Part shown: piece after piece, positions 17,572-27,194 of the stretch
Layout of the letters: the number at the start of each line of letters is the position of its first letter
Numbering within the stretch: position 1 is the stretch's first letter
Assembly (NCBI GenBank): GCA_023434365.1
Contig: JAEYSV010000056.1
Span: forward strand, 1 to 64,000
Source of the DNA: Bacillota bacterium
Lineage (GTDB): Bacteria; Bacillota; Clostridia; Lachnospirales; Lachnospiraceae
DNA length: 64,000 nucleotides
Reading direction: 5' to 3'
Translations under genes and position numbers: made by a program
Notes under the pieces: model-generated
The model's input: the letters and a program-made list of their open reading frames with translations, nothing else
What the model was told of the DNA's origin: nothing
Databases searched by the model: none

Positions 17572-18276
17572 ATGAAAGAATTAATAAAGTTTAGTCATGT
17601 TACTAAGGAATATCCGGCTGGAGACGATGTGGTCGTAGCAGTTAACGATGTAAGTTTTACGATTCATGAAGGAGAGTTTGCGGTAGTGTTAGGTCCAAGT
17701 GGAGCAGGAAAAAGTACGGTGTTAAACCTGCTTGGTGGAATGGATACCGTTACGAAAGGATCTATTTTAGTAGACGGAAAGGACATTACTAGCTACCGGG
17801 ATAAAGAGCTTACAAGCTACCGAGGGACAGAGGTCGGGTTTATTTTTCAATTCTATAATCTAATACCGAGTCTTACAGTGATTGAGAATGTAAGTCTGGT
17901 AAAGGAAGTGGCGTTAGAAGCTTTAGATGCAGGCAAGGTACTTAAGATGGTTGGTCTGTCTCATCGATTATATCAATTTCCTGCTCAGATATCAGGGGGA
18001 GAACAACAAAGGGTATCAATTGCAAGAGCAGTTGCTAAAAACCCTAAGTTACTACTTTGTGATGAACCAACTGGTGCACTCGATAGCGAAACAGGCGTTA
18101 TGATTCTGAAACTGTTGCAGCAGATGTCCCAGGAATATGGGCGTACCGTAATTGTGGTAACGCATAATGCGGTAATTGCAGAGGCAGCAGACCATGTAAT
18201 CTGTTTTCGGGATGGTGAAGTGGTGAAGGAATACCATAATGAGAATCCAATTAACGTGGAAGATATTGTTTGGTAG
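17572..18276 (+). CDS. ABC transporter ATP-binding protein, MacB/LolD type
   Basis: 234 residues. Walker A GPSGAGKST (~42-50), Q-loop FIFQFYNLIPSLTV, signature ISGGEQQRVSIARA and Walker B LLLCDEPTGALD, all intact. The FQFYNL and EPTGALD variants place it with the MacB/LolD/FtsE group that works with FtsX-like permeases. GGAGGAGAAGTA precedes the ATG. It is followed directly by the permease gene, so the two form an efflux or mechanotransmission ABC system. Confidence 0.95.
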   Translation: MKELIKFSHVTKEYPAGDDVVVAVNDVSFTIHEGEFAVVLGPSGAGKSTVLNLLGGMDTVTKGSILVDGKDITSYRDKELTSYRGTEVGFIFQFYNLIPSLTVIENVSLVKEVALEALDAGKVLKMVGLSHRLYQFPAQISGGEQQRVSIARAVAKNPKLLLCDEPTGALDSETGVMILKLLQQMSQEYGRTVIVVTHNAVIAEAADHVICFRDGEVVKEYHNENPINVEDIVW

Positions 18277-18287
18277 GGGGTGAGAGG

Positions 18288-20546
18288 ATGCTAAGAAAAA
18301 AGATGCTTCGAGATATGAAGCAAAGTAAAGGGCAGTTCATCTCTATATTTTTATTGGTATTTCTAGGAATAGGAGTTTATACCGGGCTAAATGCGATTGG
18401 ACATGGAATGAGCGTCAGTAGTACAGAGTTTTATCAGCAGACGAACCTGGCAGATGTGTTTGTTTACGGAACGGATTTTATAGAAGCTGACGTGACCTCA
18501 TTGAATGAGATAGATGGAATTACAGTGGCAGAAGGTAGACATCAGATCAATGCCACGCTAGAAGAGGATAGTGCAGTAACACTGCAAATAAACTACATAA
18601 AGACAAATAAAATAAGCCAGATGTATGTTATAGAGGGCACAGGTTATACACCCGGAGCCGATGGAATTTGGCTAGAGGTAGCATTTGCGAATGAAAATGG
18701 GTATCAGGTGGGAGATACTATATCCTTTTTAGTTAACGGAGTAAAGCAGGAAGAGAAGATTCAAGGACTTGTCATGCATCCTGAGTACGTATTTGCAATT
18801 AAAGATGCCAATGATCCACTTCCGAATCATAAGTTATATGGCTATGGTTTCCTATCTATGAAAGATGACTCATGTAATCAGATTTTACTGGATACTGAAT
18901 TGCCAAAAGATGAAATAACCAAGATAGTGGTAAACCATTTTTCTGGAAGGCAGGCAGTGCCTATTATGCAAGATAAGCACCCATCAGTCAATATGTTTGC
19001 TAGTGAAGTAAGTCAGATGGAAGCTGTTCAGGTTATCTTTCCCTTTGTATTTTTACTGGTAGCTGTTTTGACAATTCTTACAACGATGACTAGAATTACG
19101 GTTAGTCAGAGACTTCAGATTGGAGTGCTTAAGGCTTTGGGGTTTTCCAACCAAAAGATTCTTTTTCACTATATGGGGTATGGGCTGTCGATTAGCGTGG
19201 TTGGCAGTATATTAGGTACCTTACTTGGTACAGCACTGTTACCCGATCTTGTATTTACTTTTCAAAAGTCAATGTATTCGATGCCACGTTGGAATAAGTC
19301 TTTTGAATGGTATATAGGTCTAATTGTTCTGCTCTGTATTATTGCCTGCACTATATGTGGAATGATTACTGCAAGAAAGGAACTTAAGGGGGTAACTGCA
19401 CAGATTTTACGGCCAAAGCTCGTGAAGTCTGGAAAACATCTTGGTTTAGAAAAGAGTAAATGGTGGAACCGGCGAGGGTTTGATGTACAGTGGAATCTTA
19501 GGGATGTGATACGAAATCCTCTACGTGCTTTTATTACGGTATTTGGTATCGTTGGGTCAATGGCGTTACTGTTAACAGGGCTTGGGATGAAGGATACGGT
19601 TGAAAATTTAATAAAGATGAATTATGAACAAATGGATACATCCAACACGAAAGTAGTAATTGCTGACACCATTTCACAAAATGATTATGATACATTAAGA
19701 CAGACGGAGGAATATCAGTTTCTGTTGGAAGTTGCAGTTGAGGCAGGAACACTAAATAAACATGTTGCAACAAGTATCAATGTAATTGAGGAAGGGCCAT
19801 ATCTAAAGCAATGTAATCAGGATTATGAATATGTTACGTTGCCAGAGGAAGGATGCATGCTAAGTGAAAAACTTGCGGAGGAACTTAATCTAGAGGTTGG
19901 TGATCGAGTTTGGATTCTTTGTTATGGGACCACACAAAAGTTGGAACTAGAAATTACCAACTTACTCATGAATCCAATCGGACAGAGCATTTACATGAGC
20001 CAGCAAGCTTTTGAAAAAGCAGGAGGGCTATTTCATCCAATGAGTTTTGTAACAAGTAAATCATCAGACGTTTTTACTGGAAAAAGGTATGAGGTTGTAC
20101 AATCCAAAGAAGAGATGATTCATACGATGGATGAGTTACTGCTGATGATGAACACCATCATCTTTATTATGATTTTTGCGGCTGCTTTACTAGGAATCGT
20201 CGTATTATACAATCTTGGTATTCTAAGTTTTTATGAGCGGACGAGAGAACTTGCTACTTTAAAAGTACTTGGTTTTCAGTACAGTCATCTGGCCAGATTA
20301 TCACAAATGCAAAATATCTGGTTAAGTATAATTGGAATACTCTGTGGAATCCCAATGGGTTATCTGATTCTTAGTTATATGCTTCAGTTTATGGGGGATC
20401 ACTATAATATGCAATGCAAGATTTCTCCCCTCTCTTTACTTCTTTGTATTATCGCAACATTGGGGTTATCTATGTTCGTTAATCGGTGGTTGAGTCGTAA
20501 GCTAAAAACGATTGATATGGTAAGTGCGCTCAAATCAATAGAATAA
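18288..20546 (+). CDS. ABC transporter permease with two FtsX domains
   Basis: 752 residues from the ATG at 18288, which follows GGGGTGAGAGG. An N-terminal membrane segment (~14-33) precedes a large extracellular MacB-type domain. A first FtsX domain with three segments lies at ~250-370, then a second extracellular domain, then a second FtsX domain at ~615-745 ending KTIDMVSALKSIE. This duplicated form acts with one ATPase, usually to export peptides, drugs or lipids or to relay a signal. Substrate unknown. It forms an operon with the preceding ATPase. Confidence 0.93.
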   Translation: MLRKKMLRDMKQSKGQFISIFLLVFLGIGVYTGLNAIGHGMSVSSTEFYQQTNLADVFVYGTDFIEADVTSLNEIDGITVAEGRHQINATLEEDSAVTLQINYIKTNKISQMYVIEGTGYTPGADGIWLEVAFANENGYQVGDTISFLVNGVKQEEKIQGLVMHPEYVFAIKDANDPLPNHKLYGYGFLSMKDDSCNQILLDTELPKDEITKIVVNHFSGRQAVPIMQDKHPSVNMFASEVSQMEAVQVIFPFVFLLVAVLTILTTMTRITVSQRLQIGVLKALGFSNQKILFHYMGYGLSISVVGSILGTLLGTALLPDLVFTFQKSMYSMPRWNKSFEWYIGLIVLLCIIACTICGMITARKELKGVTAQILRPKLVKSGKHLGLEKSKWWNRRGFDVQWNLRDVIRNPLRAFITVFGIVGSMALLLTGLGMKDTVENLIKMNYEQMDTSNTKVVIADTISQNDYDTLRQTEEYQFLLEVAVEAGTLNKHVATSINVIEEGPYLKQCNQDYEYVTLPEEGCMLSEKLAEELNLEVGDRVWILCYGTTQKLELEITNLLMNPIGQSIYMSQQAFEKAGGLFHPMSFVTSKSSDVFTGKRYEVVQSKEEMIHTMDELLLMMNTIIFIMIFAAALLGIVVLYNLGILSFYERTRELATLKVLGFQYSHLARLSQMQNIWLSIIGILCGIPMGYLILSYMLQFMGDHYNMQCKISPLSLLLCIIATLGLSMFVNRWLSRKLKTIDMVSALKSIE

Positions 20547-20571
20547 TACTCATAAATTTAAATTTTTCTCT

Positions 20572-20695
20572 TTACAATGCATTATTTATCTGATATGATA
20601 ATTTCTACAGTTAGTCAGGTCTAACTTTGACAACTAGTGACTAACACGGGATTGGATAAACTAACTAAATAATAATCTAAACAAGTATGACTAAT
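20572..20695 (+). promoter_or_regulatory. Promoter and repeated TTAGTCA-type operator of the iron-uptake operon
   Basis: A likely promoter is TTACAA (20572-20577), 16-bp spacer, TATGAT (20594-20599). At the expected start site sits AGTTAG-N6-CTAACT (20609-20626). The same word forms an 8-bp inverted repeat GTTAGTCA (20610-20617) / TGACTAAC (20638-20645), and a further TGACTAAT lies at 20688-20695. A TGATAAT Fur-like half-site overlaps the -10 box. The clustered half-sites suggest metal-responsive repression, but the spacing matches neither the classic Fur nor the classic DtxR box. Confidence 0.5.
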
Positions 20696-20746
20696 ACTTA
20701 TAGTAGAATTTATTTAGGAAATGTATAGAAGATAAGGAGAATTCAT

Positions 20747-21769
20747 ATGAAAAAAGTATTAATTGTAGCTGTAATGACAATTGCCATGATGTTAGGCCTA
20801 ACAGCATGTGGAAGTAATAATGCACCAGAAATAAGCCCATCACCTGTTGGAGAGACTCCGGCAAAAAGCGAGGAACCAGCAGCTAGTGAAGAGACGAAGG
20901 ATGACGAAAATTCAACAAGAATTGTCAAAGATGTAAAAGGTGAAGTCGAGATTCCTGCAAATCCACAAAGAATTGTTGATTTAAGTGGTGCTAGCGATAC
21001 ATTATCAATACTTGGATATCAAGTAATAGGAACAGCCAATTCAGATGGGTATGACTATACAAAGTTTCCAAGCTACTTAGAAAAAGTTCTGGCTGGTGCC
21101 AAGATTCTTGGTTATAGCATGCAGGATACAATGGACGTGGAAGCGATTTTTGAGTTAGAACCTGACTTAATCATTTTGTCAACTTATCAGGAAAAATTAT
21201 ATGATCAGTTAAAGGACGTTGCTCCAACGGTGATGATTGAACTTGCTCAGTTAGACTGGAAAGCAGACTTTATGAAAGTAGCTGAAATTATGGGCGAGGA
21301 AGAAAAAGCTACCCAGTGGCTTGCAGACTATGAAGAAAAAGGAAAAACTGTTGGTGAATCCATTAAAGAGCTGTACGGTGCAGATACTTCTTATCTTTCA
21401 TTTCTAGCGAGCGGTGGTCAGTTCTATGTATTTGATGGTGCTGGATTTGGTGATGTTTTATATACCGATCTAGGATTAAAAAAACCAGAAGGAATGCCAA
21501 CTCAGGAAAACATTTCTCTTCCAGTAGTTAATTATGAAGGTCTGGCAGCCATTGGTGCAGATATCATCTTTGCAATTGGAACAGACGAAGATATGAAAGC
21601 ATTAAAAGAAAATAGTGTCTGGAAGGGATTAGACGCAGTTAAGTTAGATTATGTGATAGAACTATCAGCAAGTCCGTATTTTAATCAGGGATACAGTCCA
21701 ATTGGGCGTGCTCTGTTACTAGATGAAATTGGAGCTTACTTAAATGGACTTCAAACACAAAAGCAATAA
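20747..21769 (+). CDS. Iron-siderophore/heme ABC transporter substrate-binding lipoprotein
   Basis: 340 residues. Lipoprotein signal peptide with lipobox LTAC, cysteine near residue 21, then a Ser/Pro/Glu-rich linker to ~55. The TroA/FecB-type domain follows (NPQRIVDLSGASDTLSILGY, EAIFELEPDLIILSTYQEKL). The family binds ferric siderophores, heme or corrinoids. First gene of a four-gene importer operon plus MFS. AAGGAGAA precedes the ATG; repeated operators lie upstream. Confidence 0.93.
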   Translation: MKKVLIVAVMTIAMMLGLTACGSNNAPEISPSPVGETPAKSEEPAASEETKDDENSTRIVKDVKGEVEIPANPQRIVDLSGASDTLSILGYQVIGTANSDGYDYTKFPSYLEKVLAGAKILGYSMQDTMDVEAIFELEPDLIILSTYQEKLYDQLKDVAPTVMIELAQLDWKADFMKVAEIMGEEEKATQWLADYEEKGKTVGESIKELYGADTSYLSFLASGGQFYVFDGAGFGDVLYTDLGLKKPEGMPTQENISLPVVNYEGLAAIGADIIFAIGTDEDMKALKENSVWKGLDAVKLDYVIELSASPYFNQGYSPIGRALLLDEIGAYLNGLQTQKQ

Positions 21770-22745
21770 TAATAAGTTGGCACTTGCATTCGTTGGGCTG
21801 GCACTCGGCATTGGAGGTTTACTCTTAGCAGTAAGCGACGGAGCCAAGGCGATTCCTCTTCAAACGGTATTGAATAGCATCTTTCATTACCAGGAAGAAT
21901 TAGATATGCAGCTTGTGCGTGATATCAGAATTCCGCGGGCCATCGCATCAGCGATGGTTGGTGGTATTCTTGGCATTTGCGGGGCAATGATGCAAGGAGT
22001 CACAAGAAATCCGATTGCAGAGCCTTCTTTAATGGGAATCACGCAAGGTGCAATGCTTGCAATTGCGTTGTTATATGCAGCACCGGGTCTGTTTGGACTT
22101 GCAGGCAATACGGTAGCTGCGTTAATTGGCTCAGCAATCAGTGGTGGTCTGGTTCTGTTTTTTAGTATGAAAAATGCAAGAAGCCTTAATGTTACAAAAT
22201 TATTATTAGCAGGAACAGCACTGAGCACATTTTTTATTTCCCTTGCTACAGTGATTAGTTTATTAACAAACCAGTCGCAAAACCTTGCATTTTGGGTGGC
22301 TGGTGGGCTTAGAAGTGTAACATGGAAAGAAGCGAATCTGGTTAGTTTGACTGCGATTATCGGAATTCTGTTAGCGATGTTATTATCAAAGCGGATTAAT
22401 ATTGTAAACCTCGGAGAAGATGTGGCAGTAGGGCTTGGTGAAAATCCGGGGAAAGTAAGAATTATGACGCTACTACTAACGATACCAATGTGTGCGGTGG
22501 CAGTTTCAATAAGTGGCAGTATTGCCTTCGTTGGCCTTATTGTTCCTCATGCACTCAGAAAAGTGATAGGAGTAGATTATCGTTTTCTGCTTCCTTTTTC
22601 TGCATTGTTTGGTGCAGTATTGTTAATATGGGCAGATGTACTTGCAAGATTAATTAATCAACCCTATGAAACTCCGGTTGGCTTATTTACTTCGTTGCTT
22701 GGAGTACCATTCTTTTTATGGATGGTTAGAAGGGAGCGGCGATAG
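21744..22745 (+). CDS. FecCD-family iron-siderophore ABC permease 1
   Basis: 333 residues with about nine or ten membrane segments and the family blocks RIPRAIASAMVGG, GAMMQGVTRNPIAEPSLMG and GSIAFVGLIVPHALR (coupling region). The ATG at 21744 overlaps the end of the binding-protein gene by 26 bp, implying translational coupling; no better start was seen. Forms the membrane channel as a heterodimer with the next gene product. Confidence 0.93.
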   Translation: MDFKHKSNNNKLALAFVGLALGIGGLLLAVSDGAKAIPLQTVLNSIFHYQEELDMQLVRDIRIPRAIASAMVGGILGICGAMMQGVTRNPIAEPSLMGITQGAMLAIALLYAAPGLFGLAGNTVAALIGSAISGGLVLFFSMKNARSLNVTKLLLAGTALSTFFISLATVISLLTNQSQNLAFWVAGGLRSVTWKEANLVSLTAIIGILLAMLLSKRINIVNLGEDVAVGLGENPGKVRIMTLLLTIPMCAVAVSISGSIAFVGLIVPHALRKVIGVDYRFLLPFSALFGAVLLIWADVLARLINQPYETPVGLFTSLLGVPFFLWMVRRERR

Positions 22746-23753
22746 ATGAAAAATAGAAAATTAGTAATGGTATACAGTATTGTGCTTCTTCTTTTGTTAG
22801 CAGTGATTATGTTAAGTCTATCATGGGGTAGTTATTACATCTCTGTGGAGGATTTAATTAAGACACTATTTGGAGAAGGATCCAAGTATCAGAATAATGT
22901 ATTGTTTAAAATAAGAATACCAAGGGTACTTGTTGCCATGGTGGTGGGTTTAGCATTAGCAACTGCTGGCTCCATTCTTCAAAGTATTACTGGCAATGAA
23001 CTGGCAGAACCAGGAATTATTGGTATAAACAGTGGTTGTGCAATGGCAGTAGTACTGTTAATTGCTTATGGCGGAGGAAACTATTATGAGAAAATCAGCA
23101 ATCTTACACTTTATCTGATGCCAGTTGCAGCAATTGCCGGAGGATTGATTGCAGCTACTGCAATTTACATGCTGGCTTATAAAAAAGGGATCTCACCGAC
23201 TAGGCTAATTTTGACTGGAATCGGAGTTAATGCCGGAGTCAATGCCTTTATTACTTTGTACCAGATGAATATGTCAAAGGGGGATTATAACCGTGCCTTA
23301 ACTTGGATTAGTGGAAGCCTTTGGGGTAGTAGTATTCAGTTTTTTTATCTGGTGGGACCATTTATCATAATTCTTTTTGGTGTAACGTTGTATCAGGGAA
23401 AAACATTGGATGTCATGGATTTAGCAGATGATTTGGCAACCGGACTTGGCGTTGCAGTAGAAAAAAGTCGCAGACGATTTCTTTTTATTGCCGTTGCCCT
23501 TGCAGCGCTAGCGACAAGCGTAGCTGGAAACATTGCATTTCTTGGATTACTGGGACCACAGATTGCTAAGAAAATGGTTGGGCCGGTTCATATAAGGCAG
23601 ATTCCGATTGCAGCACTTATCTCAATGATTATTATCTTACTTGCTGATGCCATCTCAAGAAATTTGTTTTCACCAATAGAATTGCCAGTGGGTATCACAA
23701 TATCGATTGTTGGTGTGCCGTATTTCATCTATTTATTTAGTAAAGAAAAGTAA
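22746..23753 (+). CDS. FecCD-family iron-siderophore ABC permease 2
   Basis: 335 residues, again about nine or ten membrane segments, with RIPRVLVAMVVGLALATAGS, ITGNELAEPGIIGINSG and GNIAFLGLLGPQIAKKMVG. It starts immediately after the stop of permease 1. Partner of permease 1 in a BtuCD-like importer. Confidence 0.93.
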   Translation: MKNRKLVMVYSIVLLLLLAVIMLSLSWGSYYISVEDLIKTLFGEGSKYQNNVLFKIRIPRVLVAMVVGLALATAGSILQSITGNELAEPGIIGINSGCAMAVVLLIAYGGGNYYEKISNLTLYLMPVAAIAGGLIAATAIYMLAYKKGISPTRLILTGIGVNAGVNAFITLYQMNMSKGDYNRALTWISGSLWGSSIQFFYLVGPFIIILFGVTLYQGKTLDVMDLADDLATGLGVAVEKSRRRFLFIAVALAALATSVAGNIAFLGLLGPQIAKKMVGPVHIRQIPIAALISMIIILLADAISRNLFSPIELPVGITISIVGVPYFIYLFSKEK

Positions 23754-23813
23754 AAAAGTGATTAGGCTCCAAAATTTGATAGAAGAGAAAATAGTACGAA
23801 AAGGAGGGTGCCA

Positions 23814-24602
23814 ATGGAATCAGTAATCCAAGTAGAAGGGCTTCAAGTAGCCTATGATGAAAAAATAATTATAGAACAAATGAATCTTGCCATACCAAAA
23901 GGTAAGTTTACAATGATCATTGGTGCCAATGGCTGTGGGAAATCTACGCTTCTAAAAAGTATGGCTAGAATTCTTCCAGCCAAGCAGGGAGATATTATAG
24001 TTAACGGAAAAAATATAAAGGAACAAGCACCCAAAGAAGTAGCAAAGAAGATGGCAGTATTACCACAAAATCCACAAGCGCCGTCAGGACTTCTTGTTCG
24101 GGAACTTGTGGCCTATGGGCGTTTTCCTTACCAACGTGCAATGGGTGGACTAACCAAGCACGATATAGAGATGATTGATTGGGCAATGGAAGTGACCGGA
24201 ATTAATGAGTATGCGGACTCTTTAGTGGAAAGCCTGAGTGGTGGACAAAGACAGCGTGCCTGGATTGCGATGGTTCTTGCTCAGGAGACGGAAATCATGG
24301 TATTAGATGAGCCTACGACATATCTTGACATGTCCCATCAATTAGAGATTCTACTCTTATTAAAAAAACTGAATGAAGAGTTAAACCGAACCATTATCAT
24401 GGTATTACATGAACTCAATAATGCGACCAGATTTGCTAATCATTTGATAGGAATGAAGCAAGGTGCGGTTGTTTTTGAAGGTAGCCCAAAAGAGGTAATT
24501 ACAGAAGAAAACTTGCAAATTCTCTACGGAATTAAGGCAAAGCTTCTTTTAGATGATACCGAGTCTTATCCGATTTGTGTGGAGTATGATTTAGCTAAGT
24601 AA
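23814..24602 (+). CDS. FecE-type ABC ATPase of the iron-siderophore importer
   Basis: 263 codons including stop. Walker A GANGCGKST, the VRELVAYGRFPYQ motif typical of FecE/FhuC, signature LSGGQRQRAWIAM and Walker B IMVLDEPTTYLDM. I chose the ATG at 23814, six bases after AGGAGG; an in-frame GTG at 23808 is too close to it. It completes the importer of the three preceding genes. Confidence 0.95.
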   Translation: MESVIQVEGLQVAYDEKIIIEQMNLAIPKGKFTMIIGANGCGKSTLLKSMARILPAKQGDIIVNGKNIKEQAPKEVAKKMAVLPQNPQAPSGLLVRELVAYGRFPYQRAMGGLTKHDIEMIDWAMEVTGINEYADSLVESLSGGQRQRAWIAMVLAQETEIMVLDEPTTYLDMSHQLEILLLLKKLNEELNRTIIMVLHELNNATRFANHLIGMKQGAVVFEGSPKEVITEENLQILYGIKAKLLLDDTESYPICVEYDLAK

Positions 24603-24620
24603 TAAGAAAGAGAAGACAGA

Positions 24621-25892
24621 ATGAAAAAACGACAGAGTAAGGAAAGACTGTATGACAGAAATTTTACAATTCTTGTCTTGGGACAGATTATCTCGCTATT
24701 TGGATCGGCAATTCAACGGTTTGCCTTTTCTTTATATATTCTAGACCTAACTGGTTCAGCTGGACTGTTCAGTACCATTTTAGCGTTTTCCATGATCCCC
24801 ATTATTGTAATGTCTCCTATAGCCGGGGTGTTATCAGATCGTGTCAGTAAAAAGAGCATCATGGTCTGGTTAGACTTTATTAGTGCTGGGTTGATTCTGG
24901 GTTATACACTATTATTACTAAGTGGACAAAGTGGAGTAATAGCAATTGCTATCTTAATGTTTCTATTATCAGGGATATCTACGGTGTATCAGCCTGCGGT
25001 TACAGCAAGTATTCCAGGCGTTGTATCGGAAGAGAATTTATTAAAAGCGAATTCTGTCGTACAACAGGTAAGTAGTTTATCGAATTTCCTTGGACCTATT
25101 CTAGCAGGTATGTTATATGGATTATTCGGGATTCTTGGAATTGTGATAGTAAATGGCTTTAGTTTTTTGGCTTCTGCCATTATGGAGTTATTCTTGCACA
25201 TTCCGCAAATAAAGCGAGAGAATACAGAAGGTGCTTATCATATATTTAAAAAAGATATGACCGAGGCACTTCGTTATCTTCGGTATGAAAACCTGGTTGT
25301 ACTGCGGATGACATTTTCTTCTGGATTATTTAATTTGTTTTTAGTACCGGTATTCTCGGTAGTGACACCATTTGTAATCATGGTTTCTTTTGAACAAACG
25401 AGTACGGTATATGGAATTACAGAAGGTGCAATAGCGCTAGGAATGATTATTGGTGCTTTATTCGTTGGTTTGCTAAAACGACATGTTCCGATACAGGCTA
25501 TCTATAAAGTGCTCTATCTGGTAAGTCTATCTATGGTGGGTATGGCTCTCATTCTATATCTTGAAAAGAGAACAATAACTACCGAAGTAGCGATTATAGG
25601 GTATGCACTTGGTGGCATGCTCATCATGGGAGCGATTGGATATGCGAATGTAGTCAGTGCTACTTACCTGCAGCAGGCAACCAGACCAGATATGCTTGGT
25701 AAAATCTCAGCATTTGGGGCAGGGTTTGCAACTCTTTGTGTACCGCTAGGACAGGTTTTGTTTGGTGGAGTGATTGAACTTCTTGCTAATTCTATGTTTA
25801 TCTTAATGCTTTTTGCAGCATGCAGTACGTTTCTGGTTACCTTGTTTGTCAGATGGAACGTGCGTCATATCAAAAAAGAGTATGAAAACTGA
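24621..25892 (+). CDS. MFS transporter of the drug/siderophore exporter type
   Basis: 423 residues with twelve predicted membrane segments and the loop 2-3 motif GVLSDRVSKKSIMV. Resembles the DHA3 group (macrolide efflux, EntS-like). It begins 18 bp after the importer ATPase and so is co-transcribed with iron uptake. That context favours export of a siderophore or related metabolite over drug resistance, but no siderophore synthesis genes are in the window. Confidence 0.88.
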   Translation: MKKRQSKERLYDRNFTILVLGQIISLFGSAIQRFAFSLYILDLTGSAGLFSTILAFSMIPIIVMSPIAGVLSDRVSKKSIMVWLDFISAGLILGYTLLLLSGQSGVIAIAILMFLLSGISTVYQPAVTASIPGVVSEENLLKANSVVQQVSSLSNFLGPILAGMLYGLFGILGIVIVNGFSFLASAIMELFLHIPQIKRENTEGAYHIFKKDMTEALRYLRYENLVVLRMTFSSGLFNLFLVPVFSVVTPFVIMVSFEQTSTVYGITEGAIALGMIIGALFVGLLKRHVPIQAIYKVLYLVSLSMVGMALILYLEKRTITTEVAIIGYALGGMLIMGAIGYANVVSATYLQQATRPDMLGKISAFGAGFATLCVPLGQVLFGGVIELLANSMFILMLFAACSTFLVTLFVRWNVRHIKKEYEN

Positions 25893-26008
25893 CATTGGAA
25901 AATAAGATTGATTCGTATATAATAAAAAGGAAGAGTAAACAATGCCCATAGTGTTAAGTTAGATAATACCTTGTGGCAAGTAGGATAGAAAAGAAGGAGA
26001 GAAGTAAC

Positions 26009-26314
26009 ATGATCAAACACATCGTAATGTTCAAATTGAAAGCAGAGGCAGATAATAAGACAGCTTATAAGAACGCCGAAGAAGCAAAAGAGAAATTAGC
26101 AAACTTTGTAGAGTCCATTCCGACACTTAAGAGTTTGGAGGTAGGTATCAACGCAAAAGGTGCTCCTCAGGAAAATTGTGAGTTAGTGTTAGTCTGTGAT
26201 TTTGAAGATTTAGATGGGTTAGAGGCATATCGAGTTCATCCCGTTCATGTTGCATTTGGAAAATATATCACTCCATTAAGAGAGAGTCGTGCTTGTATCG
26301 ACTACGAATATTAG
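26009..26314 (+). CDS. Dabb (stress-responsive alpha/beta barrel) family protein
   Basis: 101 residues from the ATG at 26009, which follows AAGGAGAGAAGTAAC. It begins MIKHIVMFKLK and contains FEDLDGLEAYRVHPVHVAF, the two blocks typical of the dimeric ferredoxin-like Dabb domain (PF07876). Such proteins are small dimers, some of them catalytic, mostly of unknown role. It may be part of the iron-uptake transcript or separate; it ends before a strong hairpin. Confidence 0.88.
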   Translation: MIKHIVMFKLKAEADNKTAYKNAEEAKEKLANFVESIPTLKSLEVGINAKGAPQENCELVLVCDFEDLDGLEAYRVHPVHVAFGKYITPLRESRACIDYEY

Positions 26315-26330
26315 CAAAGAATTGTAAGTA

Positions 26331-26369
26331 AAACCCCGGTTTATCGAGTGATTGATAAAACCGGGGTTT
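26331..26369. terminator. Bidirectional terminator between convergent genes
   Basis: Arms AAACCCCGGTTTATC (26331-26345) and GATAAAACCGGGGTTT (26354-26369), nearly perfect with one bulged base. It lies between the Dabb gene (+) and the ABC permease gene (-), fitting termination from both sides. Confidence 0.85.
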
Positions 26370-26393
26370 GTGGTTATATAAGATGCGTTTACG

Positions 26394-27194
26394 TTATAAA
26401 GATAAATCTTTTTTTGTGAAATAATAGCCGCCGAAGGAGAAGCAAAGTAGCGTAATTCCCGCTAAAATCAAATTACTACTTAGAACTCCACCTTCTCCAT
26501 TGATAATGGAGGCACCAGGGAATAAGGTGAAAATGGTAGCATATTTTAAGTTTTCCATTTTTCCGCCCATATTGGAGATCATCTGAATCATATAGAAAAT
26601 GAGAGGAATACCGGCACCATAGAAAAAGTAATTCTTGGAGTCATTAAAAATACAGGCAGCAACAAACGCAATTCCCGCCAGGGCAAAATGAAGTAGCAAG
26701 ATACTTAGATTAAGTTGAAGGTATTTGCTGACATCTAGTTCACCAGGAAACATAAGCTGACTGCAGGTGATCCCAATAAGGGTAGTAACGATTATAACAA
26801 AAGCAATACTAATTAGTGTAGATATAATTTGTGTAAAAATGATACGAGTTCTGGAATTCGGTGTAGCTAGTAAACATGCCAGCGAACCATCGTCAACATA
26901 TTTTACAAGAAGCTTATTTATGATGACAATTATAAATATTATTGGGAAAAGCATCATGATGAATCCATATAAAAAGGTGTGCATAAACTCAGTTAAGTTA
27001 GTGTAGCCTCCCGACATTCCGAACATCCCCATAAATTCGGGCATCATTTCCTGAAAACCACTGAGCATTTTAGCAAAATCGGGACTATACATATAGATGA
27101 TAATTGCTGTATACATAAATAAGATGCCAATAAAAATTAAAGAGAGTTTGAATGCTCCGGTTAAATTACGTTTTAAAAGTGGCTTTGATATCAT
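26394..27194 (-). CDS. ABC-2 type transporter permease
   Basis: 266 residues with about six membrane segments and an acidic/Met-Gly-rich extracellular loop (MMPEFMGMFGMSGGY) near residue 45. ABC-2 family; no detailed substrate. Its start codon shares one base with the stop codon of the upstream ATPase gene (TAATG), so the two are tightly coupled. Confidence 0.88.
   Translation of the reverse strand: MISKPLLKRNLTGAFKLSLIFIGILFMYTAIIIYMYSPDFAKMLSGFQEMMPEFMGMFGMSGGYTNLTEFMHTFLYGFIMMLFPIIFIIVIINKLLVKYVDDGSLACLLATPNSRTRIIFTQIISTLISIAFVIIVTTLIGITCSQLMFPGELDVSKYLQLNLSILLLHFALAGIAFVAACIFNDSKNYFFYGAGIPLIFYMIQMISNMGGKMENLKYATIFTLFPGASIINGEGGVLSSNLILAGITLLCFSFGGYYFTKKDLSL

Noticed and set aside
20596..20602. 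Fur box before the siderophore operon
   Set aside because: Only one TGATAAT half-site is present, without a matching second half.
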